The translations under genes were made by a program, and so were the position numbers. Shown one piece after another: positions 28,056 to 35,164 of a stretch of 64,000 bases of DNA; positions within the stretch are counted from its first letter, which is position 1; each line of letters opens with the position of its first letter. The DNA is taken from the NCBI GenBank assembly GCA_022448525.1, contig JAKVCX010000004.1:186001-250000 (forward strand), written 5' to 3'. Below the pieces are notes generated by a model. It worked only from the letters and a program-made list of their open reading frames with translations. It had not been told where the DNA came from and did not search any database. The stretch is from Tenacibaculum sp. (lineage in GTDB: Bacteria > Bacteroidota > Bacteroidia > Flavobacteriales > Flavobacteriaceae).

Positions 28056-29597
28056 TTATTTCTTACTCATTGATTTTATAATTTCTTTGACCGATTTATG
28101 CTGTGAAGCAGCTAAAGCTTCATCATAAGTTTGATATGGGTCTGGAGTTATTACCGGTTTTCCTGCACCTTTATCAAGCAAGAAACTAAAGTCTGTTCCT
28201 GAAACTTGTGCTCGTCCATGACATCCCATACATCCTCCCATATTCAATTCTTTACCATCTGCAATAACATTTGTAATTGCTTCATTGAAAGGGTCTGAAA
28301 ATGAACCATGGAAATTCGTTAAAGTTAAGTCTGATTCAATAACATAATTAGCCATAAAGTAGTTGTTATCACTAGTTCTATCTTTATAATCAATTGGAGT
28401 TCCTTGTACACCGATTAGTTGATAGTATTGCCATTTAGATTTGCTACTGTTTTGAGCAATCATGCTGTGCACAGAGTTATTTACTTTTTGAATTGTTTCA
28501 GGTATAACTCTTTCAATTACTGGATTCAATCTATGAGGATCAACATCGACATATTTATTACCATTAACTTTTACAGTGTCGATACCAATTGTTTGAAAAT
28601 CTTTATTTCTTTCATCTATTTGTTCCCAAGAAGCAAATACAAATGTTGGATGATTTTGAGTTTTACGAATAATATGCATTCCAATAAGTGCAAATTGTTT
28701 CGTATATGCATTTGAGTATGTTGTATTTCCTTCCGTAGAATTCTTGAAATAAACTACTTCTTTTACCATATACCTAGATGGATCATCTTTACCAGGAACT
28801 AATTCTCTAAAGGCAAGCTTAATTTCAACGGCACCTTCATTTTCAGCATCAGTAGAACATGGTAAACAAACATAACCTGCTTGTGAAAGTGAATCTGATG
28901 CGCACTGTTTATTTGCAGCAGATACTTTTTTTAAGTGATCTCTAAACTTAGCTTTATCTTTACTTTTATCGGCAGCTGCGTATAATGTTGTATCAGTAGG
29001 AAAATATTTTTTTAAGTAATCATATTCAACCAAATTAGATTTCGCAGAGTAAAGTACCTCGTGAGTATTTTTATGAGCAAATAAATAAGCAGATCCAATC
29101 TCGTTATCTTCATCAAGTATATTCCAATAGTTTTCAAGATTCACAGGATTATTAACATTCACGGTAGTAGAATCAACAAAAGTATAATATGGTTTTCCTT
29201 TGCTTAGGTCTTTGGTTCGTTTACCATTAGCCGGTCTTAACTCGGATCTATGGATATAAGTTTCCCAAACACTTAAAAAGTCTTCTCCAGTATCGTTGGT
29301 GTAGTTCCAAGAAGTATCAGGAGTGGTACGTAAACTGTCTTTTCCGTAAGATGATTTCCAGTTTAAAGCAAAAAACTCTTGCCATGCAAATTTGGCTAGT
29401 TCTTCTTGTGTTGCATTTACAGCTACATCCGCTGGTAAATTGTAAGATATTGTTATATCCGAAGAAGTGTTTGAAGGTGAAGTGGTTGCAAGTAAAACTG
29501 GATCGTTATTTGTTGGTTTGCAACTCAATAAAAAGATCATTGTCAATAACATAATGAATGTTATTTTTAATTCTGGGTGTTGTTTTTTTAGAGTCAT
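28056..29597 (-). CDS. Lipoprotein with a C-terminal c-type haem-binding motif
   Basis: 513 residues. Lipobox FLLSC near residue 26 marks a lipoprotein. Most of the protein has no motif I know. Near the end, GGCMGCHGRAQ places a CxxCH haem attachment site at about residues 456-460, with possible axial Met residues nearby. Cysteine pairs also occur around residue 240 (CLPCS). It may be a large envelope-anchored cytochrome-like protein of the Bacteroidota. The start could be a later Met, e.g. at the hydrophobic IMLLTMIFLLSC. It is monocistronic. Confidence 0.65.
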   Translation of the reverse strand: MTLKKQHPELKITFIMLLTMIFLLSCKPTNNDPVLLATTSPSNTSSDITISYNLPADVAVNATQEELAKFAWQEFFALNWKSSYGKDSLRTTPDTSWNYTNDTGEDFLSVWETYIHRSELRPANGKRTKDLSKGKPYYTFVDSTTVNVNNPVNLENYWNILDEDNEIGSAYLFAHKNTHEVLYSAKSNLVEYDYLKKYFPTDTTLYAAADKSKDKAKFRDHLKKVSAANKQCASDSLSQAGYVCLPCSTDAENEGAVEIKLAFRELVPGKDDPSRYMVKEVVYFKNSTEGNTTYSNAYTKQFALIGMHIIRKTQNHPTFVFASWEQIDERNKDFQTIGIDTVKVNGNKYVDVDPHRLNPVIERVIPETIQKVNNSVHSMIAQNSSKSKWQYYQLIGVQGTPIDYKDRTSDNNYFMANYVIESDLTLTNFHGSFSDPFNEAITNVIADGKELNMGGCMGCHGRAQVSGTDFSFLLDKGAGKPVITPDPYQTYDEALAASQHKSVKEIIKSMSKK

Positions 29598-29739
29598 AAT
29601 GCGTTGGTTTAGTAGTATTTTGAGATAAAAGTATCAGGAATAGTTGTAGGAAATATTTCCTTTGTCATGAAAGTGGATAATTTAATCATGAATGAGTATT
29701 TCGATGGAATGAAAAACTGAGAGAGTGGTATAAAAACGA

Positions 29740-29771
29740 AAATCGGCTAGAAGTACATCTCTAACCGATTT
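29740..29771 (-). terminator. Terminator of the aminotransferase operon
   Basis: AAATCGGCTAG (29740-29750) and CTAACCGATTT (29761-29771) pair over 11 bp with one G-U in the minus-strand transcript, followed by T-rich sequence on the minus strand. Nothing else is seen in 29598-29826. Confidence 0.7.
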
Positions 29772-29826
29772 CAATAGTCAATAATAAAATCCCCAATCAA
29801 CTATATAAGTATTATAAGAACGAATA

Positions 29827-31008
29827 TTAAAGACTGATATTGTTTAAAATATTTGTTAAAATTCTACATCCTTCAATTAATTCCTCATCAGATATAGTTA
29901 AAGGAGGAGTTATACGAACAGCTCTTTTTTCATATAATAGCCAAAAGAGTATTAATCCATTTTCCAGAGACTTTAAAACCACATGATCTGCGATTTCTGG
30001 AGTTTCCATAATTAAGGCTAACATTAATCCTTTTCCTCTAATTTCTTTAATTCGTGGATGTTTAAGATGAGTTCGTAAAAGGTGTTCTTTTCTGAGTGCT
30101 TCGACTTGTAATTTTTTAGAAAAAATTTCTTCAATTGTGGCATTAGCTGCAGCAGCAATTACGGGATGACCGCCAAAAGTTGTAATATGACCTAATTTAG
30201 GATTATCTTTTAATGACGACATAATTTCTTGAGACGAAACAAACGCTCCAATTGGCATTCCACCGCCAAGACCTTTTCCTGTTATGAAAATATCAGGAAT
30301 GACGTTATAATTTTGAAATCCCCAAAAAGTTCCAGTTCTTCCAACACCAGTTTGAATTTCATCTAAAATTAATAAAGCTCCTACCTCTTCACATCTGGTT
30401 TTTACTTTTTTTAGAAAATCATTCTTTGGTTCAATAAACCCAGCACCTCCTTGAATTGTTTCAAGAATAACTCCTGCGGTTTTGTTGGTTATTTTTTGAA
30501 TGTCTTCTTCGGAATTAAATTGTATAAATTTAGTTCCTGGAACTAACGGTCGAAAAGCTCTATTTTGTTGTTCTGCACCACAAACACTCATTGCACCAGC
30601 TGTATTTCCGTGATATGCATTATTCGCTGCTATGATTTCAGACCTTCGTGTAAAACGTTTTGCTAACTTTAAAGCTCCTTCTGTTGCTTCTGTTCCAGAA
30701 TTTACTAAATAAACTGAGGTTAAAGATTTAGGTAAATACTTAGCAATGTTTTTACAAAGTTCTAATTGTGGTTTTTGAATAAATTCACCATATACCATAA
30801 CATGTGTATATTGTTGAATTTGCTCTTTTATAGCATTATTTACATTTTCATTACAGTGTCCGACACTATTGGCTGATACACCAGCGACAAAGTCTAAATA
30901 GGCTTTGTTGTTTTTATCGTAAATGTAACTTCCTTTAGCTTTTGTAATTTCAATAGCTAGTGGATGTGGAGTGGTTTGTGCTTGATATTTTAAAAAGTCT
31001 TCTTTCAC
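29827..31008 (-). CDS. Class III PLP aminotransferase (acetylornithine/ornithine-type)
   Basis: 393 residues. Fold-type I class III enzyme: NSGTEATEGALKLAKRFT, ILDEIQTGVGRTGTFWGF (with the preceding LL), and the PLP lysine in FITGKGLGGGMPIGAFV; FGGHPVIAAAA closes the active site. Sequence alone does not separate acetylornithine, succinylornithine and ornithine specificity. It shares one base with the upstream OstA-like gene's stop (31008), so the two are co-transcribed although functionally unrelated. Confidence 0.88.
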   Translation of the reverse strand: MKEDFLKYQAQTTPHPLAIEITKAKGSYIYDKNNKAYLDFVAGVSANSVGHCNENVNNAIKEQIQQYTHVMVYGEFIQKPQLELCKNIAKYLPKSLTSVYLVNSGTEATEGALKLAKRFTRRSEIIAANNAYHGNTAGAMSVCGAEQQNRAFRPLVPGTKFIQFNSEEDIQKITNKTAGVILETIQGGAGFIEPKNDFLKKVKTRCEEVGALLILDEIQTGVGRTGTFWGFQNYNVIPDIFITGKGLGGGMPIGAFVSSQEIMSSLKDNPKLGHITTFGGHPVIAAAANATIEEIFSKKLQVEALRKEHLLRTHLKHPRIKEIRGKGLMLALIMETPEIADHVVLKSLENGLILFWLLYEKRAVRITPPLTISDEELIEGCRILTNILNNISL

Positions 31009-32636
31009 TATTCTTCTAAATCTAACTTAGACTTCTTTGCTCTTTTTTTGCGTAATTCTTTATTTAGTTTTGCTTTAGCTCTTTCTACTTCTAATAATTT
31101 TTTACGCTCTTTTACTTGCTTTTGCGAATCTTTGATAAAAATATCCGTCATTTTTTTAGGTTGTTCATCTTCTCTCCAAATGAAACCTCTAAACTTTCTA
31201 TCTTCTTCCGGAAATTGTGAAGGTGGATAAGTTTTTCCTTCTGTTTCCTTGAAATATTTCGTTTGAACTACTTCATTGTTTTCTAAAAGGAATTCAATAT
31301 CACTAGCAATCTCTTTGGTTATAGTCTCTAACTTTTGAGTTTCGTCATTTCTATTGTAGTAAAGAGATTCTGCATTTCCTTTTACGAGCATTACTCTTAG
31401 GTCGTTATCTTTAAACTTCCCATATATATTTCTACCTTTAATTTGATTGAAATTCTTAGGATCTAAAGAGTCTTTTTGAATAATAAATGAATTTCTCAAA
31501 ACTTTAAGAGAATCTAGCGCGTTGGTATCTTTACTAGTTTTAAAATGAATACTATCACCGGTAATTTGACTTTTACCTGACCATAAAATTGGATCTACAA
31601 ACATTTGTGTTAATCCGGTAGCTTGATTCGTATGAATTGAATCACATTTTCCTTGTAAGTTTTCTTTAAATATTTTTACGTTATGGTAAGTTCTAATGAT
31701 TCTGTTTTCAGGTTTACCGGTAACAAGAATTGTATCTCCATGCATATAGAGTGAATCTTTTTCCATGATGGAAATAGCAACCGGTTTTTTAATAATAAAG
31801 AGAGAATCTTGTAATTCAAAAATTTCAGCATAATTACCTTTTACAACCAGATTTTGAATAGTATCAATTACTTTTATTCTATTTGTTGCTGAGGCAAATC
31901 CTTTTTTCTTATCGTAGTATAAACTATCGGCTTCAACTGTTTTATCTTTAGAAAAAAGTTTTGCATTCTTAACGAAATAAGAGATGTCTGTGTTGGTGTC
32001 AAAGAATCCTTTTTCTGCATATATTTTTGTGCTATCCTTTCTATTGAATACAGTGGAAGGTCCGTAGATATATGCTAATTTTGTAGAAGTGTAATAATCC
32101 AAATGATCAGAATCTAAAATATTATCAGGATTAACAACATTCACTTTAGTTTTCGCAGAGAATTTTTTATCTTCAAGAAAGTAAGTCCCTTTATTACTTG
32201 TTAGCGTGTTTACTTTATCTTTTATAACTCCTTTTGTAGGATAGAATAAAACTTGTTCAGTTCTATTAAAATAAAGAGTATCCGTAGAAAGTTTCATTTC
32301 TTTATCGTTAACTTCTACATTTCCCCAAGATTTAGCAATTTTAGTATTGGCATCATAATTTGCAAAATCAGAATATTGGATAATACTATCTCCTTGTTCA
32401 ATTACAACTTCACCAATGGCTTTAAAAACATTTTTCTCTCTATATAACAATGCTCTTTTACAATCTAACGTTGCTCCTTCATGTGACACTTTTACATTAC
32501 CAATTAATATTGTCGCTCCAGGGAATTTTTTTTCATCAGCAGTAGATAATTCAGAAGAAAGAATTTTTATCTTCTTCGTTTGTGAAGAAAGACTAATTCC
32601 TGCTAATAATGATAAAAAAAGAAATACTCTTTTCAA
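31008..32636 (-). CDS. OstA/LptA-like protein (lipopolysaccharide transport)
   Basis: 542 residues. Signal peptide MKRVFLFLSLLAGISLSSQ, then repeated beta-strand units of the OstA type: ILIGNVKVSHEGATLDCKRALLYR, AIGEVVIEQGDSIIQYSD, AKSWGNVEVND and so on, building a beta-jellyroll of the LptA/LptC/LptD N-terminal family. The last 80 residues are highly charged and helical. A periplasmic bridge protein for LPS transport is likely. The ThiF promoter lies just upstream on the other strand. Confidence 0.85.
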   Translation of the reverse strand: MKRVFLFLSLLAGISLSSQTKKIKILSSELSTADEKKFPGATILIGNVKVSHEGATLDCKRALLYREKNVFKAIGEVVIEQGDSIIQYSDFANYDANTKIAKSWGNVEVNDKEMKLSTDTLYFNRTEQVLFYPTKGVIKDKVNTLTSNKGTYFLEDKKFSAKTKVNVVNPDNILDSDHLDYYTSTKLAYIYGPSTVFNRKDSTKIYAEKGFFDTNTDISYFVKNAKLFSKDKTVEADSLYYDKKKGFASATNRIKVIDTIQNLVVKGNYAEIFELQDSLFIIKKPVAISIMEKDSLYMHGDTILVTGKPENRIIRTYHNVKIFKENLQGKCDSIHTNQATGLTQMFVDPILWSGKSQITGDSIHFKTSKDTNALDSLKVLRNSFIIQKDSLDPKNFNQIKGRNIYGKFKDNDLRVMLVKGNAESLYYNRNDETQKLETITKEIASDIEFLLENNEVVQTKYFKETEGKTYPPSQFPEEDRKFRGFIWREDEQPKKMTDIFIKDSQKQVKERKKLLEVERAKAKLNKELRKKRAKKSKLDLEE

Positions 32637-32726
32637 ATTTTCGAATTTTAATACGCAAAAATAACGAAAAGACTATGCCAAATTCTTAAAATAATATGAA
32701 AAAGATTTTTAGTTGATTATTATAAA

Positions 32727-32742
32727 CTACACTTTAGTTTAG
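32727..32742 (+). promoter_or_regulatory. Lux-box-like palindrome in the thiF promoter
   Basis: CTACAC-TTTA-GTTTAG, one mismatch from CTACAC-N4-GTGTAG. It ends 22 bp before the -7 element, where a -33 box would normally sit. Confidence 0.55.
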
Positions 32743-32764
32743 TCATAATACTATTTAGACTATG

Positions 32765-32772
32765 TATTTTTG
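32765..32772 (+). promoter_or_regulatory. -7 element (TATTTTTG) of the ThiF-like gene
   Basis: Exact TAnnTTTG match 14 bases before the start codon. No TTG -33 element is found at 17-23 bases upstream, consistent with activator dependence. Confidence 0.55.
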
Positions 32773-32786
32773 AAAAAAACTTAGTA

Positions 32787-33542
32787 ATGGAAACAAGGTA
32801 CATACGAAATAGAATCTATTTATCTCAGGAAGAACAGCAACGAATAAAGGATGTTCCAATACTTTTGGGAGGGTCTGGAATTGGAAGTGTTATCGCTGAA
32901 TGTGCCTTACGTTTGGGATTTGAAAATATTACGATTGTTGATGGAGATCAAGTTGAACTTTCAAATTTGAATAGACAGAATTATACAATTGATGATATTA
33001 ATAAAGATAAAGTTCAAGCTCTTCAAGAACGCTTGCAACTAATTAATCCGAATGCAAAAATTAATGTAATAAATGAGTTTTTGACAAATGAGAATGTCGA
33101 GTCTTTTATTAAAGATTATGAAATTGCTATAAATGCTCTTGATTTTACAACAGATATTCCTTTGCGATTTGATAAACTTTGTCAGAAAAACGGAATTACA
33201 GTTTTACACCCATATAATATTGGTTGGGGTGGAGTAGTAGCTGTAATTACTCCAGATGGCCTTACATTAGAATCTATCGCAAAACCAAATGAAAAGTTCA
33301 ATGAAATTCAAATGGTAAAATACATTACCAACTACATGAAGTTTTGGGGAGAGCCTCAAGAGTGGATTGAAAATGTATTGGAAGAATATTTAAATGAGAA
33401 GGAAACATTGTCTCCTCCTCAATTATCTATCGGATCTTGGGTTGTTGCAAGTATGTGTGTTCACATTATGTATAATGTTGCCACGAAAAAAGAAATCAAA
33501 AAATTTCCAGAATTTTACTTTTCATCTATTTACAACGACTAA
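32787..33542 (+). CDS. ThiF/MoeB/E1-like adenylating enzyme
   Basis: 251 residues, about the length of MoeB. ATP-binding glycine loop LLGGSGIGSVIAE (residues 27-38), VDGDQVELSNLNRQN (51-65, the conserved D.D.V..SNLNRQ), K75 and NALDF (117-120). The two CxxC zinc pairs of MoeB/ThiF are absent and no obvious catalytic cysteine follows. Such enzymes adenylate a C-terminal carboxylate, usually of a small protein or peptide. Its stop overlaps the convergent luxR stop by four bases and its promoter carries the same palindrome as the GNAT promoter, so it probably belongs to the regulatory module. The substrate is unknown. Confidence 0.85.
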   Translation: METRYIRNRIYLSQEEQQRIKDVPILLGGSGIGSVIAECALRLGFENITIVDGDQVELSNLNRQNYTIDDINKDKVQALQERLQLINPNAKINVINEFLTNENVESFIKDYEIAINALDFTTDIPLRFDKLCQKNGITVLHPYNIGWGGVVAVITPDGLTLESIAKPNEKFNEIQMVKYITNYMKFWGEPQEWIENVLEEYLNEKETLSPPQLSIGSWVVASMCVHIMYNVATKKEIKKFPEFYFSSIYND

Positions 33543-34300
33543 ATCAATTTGTTATTCGTAGCAAATACTATTGCCTCAGAAATATTGGCTACTTCTAGTT
33601 TTTCAAAAAGTTTCTTTCTGTGAAATTTCACAGTGTCCGGTGACACGAAAATTGATTTTGCAATATCGTTAATTGTAAATCCTCTTACAGAATATCTCAA
33701 CACTTCTTTTTCTCTTGTTGTAAGACTTATTTTTTCTTCTTCTTTCCAGTAGTCTTCTTCTAAATTATATTTAAAAATTTTATTCTCTCCTTTCTTATAA
33801 ACTTTAATGTTTCCAGAGTTTTGCTCATTCGATAAGGAGATAATACAAATGGCTTTCCAAAGCTTTCCTGTTCTTGTTAGAAACAGCGGAGTTAGTTTCT
33901 GATTAATAAGAATTTTTTTACCTTCTTTATTCTTTAAATGAAAGTCATAGGAGATGGTATACTCTAAACGTTCTTCTACAGGAAGGTTTTCATAGAAATC
34001 GAATCCTACAGTGTTAATTTTTAAAAGTAAGTCTAAATCTTCTTCAATAACGTATTTGAAATAGAAAGCATATCCCATTTCTTCGACTTCTTCTGGGGTA
34101 TGTCCTGAAAGAAATAAAGGGTTTTCAGAAACATATTCAAATCCTTTTTTCTCGTAATCAATAATATAGATACTTTTATAAGTAGTTCTGGCAAATGCTC
34201 TAATAGGTGCCAGGTAGTTTTTAGTTTGATTTATGTCCTCTTCAGAAATAGCATTAACGCTATTTTTCAAGGAAAAGAAATCATTAACATTCTTATCCAT
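33539..34300 (-). CDS. LuxR-family transcriptional regulator with an N-terminal PAS-like domain
   Basis: 253 residues. The C-terminal 60 residues (about 190-250) are a GerE/LuxR helix-turn-helix: ISLTTREKEVLRYSVRG then TINDIAKSIFVSPDTVKFHRK and KLEVANISEAI. The N-terminal half (about 40-160) looks like a PAS sensor (YIIDYEKKGFEYVSENPLF, TPEEVEEMGY..FKYVIEEDL, YDFHLKNKEGKKILINQKLTPL split over strands) rather than the classical autoinducer-binding domain. It is divergent from the GNAT gene and convergent with thiF. A palindrome upstream of its own promoter suggests autoregulation. Confidence 0.88.
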   Translation of the reverse strand: MDKNVNDFFSLKNSVNAISEEDINQTKNYLAPIRAFARTTYKSIYIIDYEKKGFEYVSENPLFLSGHTPEEVEEMGYAFYFKYVIEEDLDLLLKINTVGFDFYENLPVEERLEYTISYDFHLKNKEGKKILINQKLTPLFLTRTGKLWKAICIISLSNEQNSGNIKVYKKGENKIFKYNLEEDYWKEEEKISLTTREKEVLRYSVRGFTINDIAKSIFVSPDTVKFHRKKLFEKLEVANISEAIVFATNNKLI

Positions 34301-34326
34301 TCGGCTTTTAAATTTCGGGTGACGAC

Positions 34327-34356
34327 CAAATTTAATGAAACTTCTGTATAAAACAA
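34327..34356 (-). promoter_or_regulatory. Consensus promoter of the luxR-type gene
   Basis: On the minus strand TTG (34356-34354), a 19-base spacer and TAAATTTG (34334-34327) match the Bacteroidota -33/-7 consensus, about 27 bases before the start codon. Unlike the thiF and GNAT promoters it has both elements. Confidence 0.6.
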
Positions 34357-34363
34357 CTAAAAA

Positions 34364-34379
34364 CTACACAAAAGGGTAG
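34364..34379 (-). promoter_or_regulatory. Lux-box-like palindrome upstream of the luxR-type promoter
   Basis: Plus strand CTACAC-AAAA-GGGTAG, one mismatch from CTACAC-N4-GTGTAG. It lies 7 bases upstream of the -33 TTG of the luxR-type gene. Confidence 0.5.
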
Positions 34380-34401
34380 AAAACCCCTGAAAATTAAAGG
34401 A

Positions 34402-34417
34402 CTACACTTTTGTGTAA
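34402..34417 (+). promoter_or_regulatory. Lux-box-like palindrome in the GNAT promoter
   Basis: CTACAC-TTTT-GTGTAA, one mismatch from the consensus; it ends 22 bp before the -7 element, exactly as in the thiF promoter. Confidence 0.55.
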
Positions 34418-34439
34418 CGCTAAAGCTTTGATTCATAGG

Positions 34440-34447
34440 TAGCTTTG
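34440..34447 (+). promoter_or_regulatory. -7 element (TAGCTTTG) of the GNAT-lanthipeptide operon
   Basis: Exact TAnnTTTG match 25 bases before the GNAT start; no consensus -33 element at the expected place. Confidence 0.5.
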
Positions 34448-34472
34448 AAAGTGTAAAAATAATACATCAACC

Positions 34473-35120
34473 ATGCTACTAGAAAACAATTTTATTAACC
34501 AGGACAGAAACAAAATAATGAGTTTAGCAAAATTCGTTGTTTTAGAAAATTATAAACATCATTCAAACGGGAGTTTACCTATTAACTATCGTGAAAGCAT
34601 TGAAACCTTATACAACGAAGAAGTTGATTACTCAGAAAACTCAGAAGTATTTATTTCAAGAAATGAATCAGGAGAAATTCAAGGAACTATCCGAGTTTTA
34701 AAATGGAACTATAAAGATGAGCTTCCAATACAGAAAATTTTTGGAATAAATCCTTTAGAAATTACTGGTAATACGTCTTTAAAATCAATTTGGCACATTG
34801 GACGTTTTGCAATTAAAAAGGAAGTAAGAAATATAAATCTTCTTAAAAAGCTAATGGTTCAAGCAATTGCACCAATATGTGAAAAGAAAAACTCAATTGC
34901 TTTTGCAGAATGTGACAGTAAGTTGTTAAGAATAATGTTAGCTATGGGAATTAAGGCTACAGTTATAGGAGAATCAATTAATTATTTGGGTTCCGAAACA
35001 ATTCCAGTTGCTATGTCTTATGAAGGTCTTGTTGATTTTTATACTGCCAACAAATCTTTATTAGAAACTTCAGAAATCAATACGTACCAGTTTGATTTAT
35101 CTGAAAGACAGTCTGCTTAA
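34473..35120 (+). CDS. GNAT acyltransferase resembling acyl-homoserine-lactone synthases
   Basis: 215 residues. GNAT features: EIQGTIRVLKW (68-78, strand 4 with the G..R pattern), IWHIGRFAIKKEVR (106-119, in the place of the E.SRF motif of LuxI-type enzymes), and a C-terminal part FAECDSKLLRIMLAMGIKAT followed by VIGESINYLGSETIPVAM that matches the D..M.R.L...G......G......G......A pattern of that family. So the fold is LuxI/N-acyl-amino-acid-synthase-like, but the residues that select S-adenosylmethionine cannot be confirmed. It is divergent from a LuxR-type regulator and heads the operon leading into the lanthipeptide genes. Confidence 0.75.
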   Translation: MLLENNFINQDRNKIMSLAKFVVLENYKHHSNGSLPINYRESIETLYNEEVDYSENSEVFISRNESGEIQGTIRVLKWNYKDELPIQKIFGINPLEITGNTSLKSIWHIGRFAIKKEVRNINLLKKLMVQAIAPICEKKNSIAFAECDSKLLRIMLAMGIKATVIGESINYLGSETIPVAMSYEGLVDFYTANKSLLETSEINTYQFDLSERQSA

Positions 35121-35164
35121 AAAAACACTACCCCGAAAGTTTAATTACCAAAAGAAACGTACAC

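Noticed and set aside
30000..32700. Plus-strand ORFs of 60-100 codons opposite the aminotransferase and OstA-like genes, and similar antisense ORFs elsewhere
   Set aside because: They lie opposite clearly coding genes, lack family motifs and upstream signals, and follow from the AT-rich codon use of the true genes.
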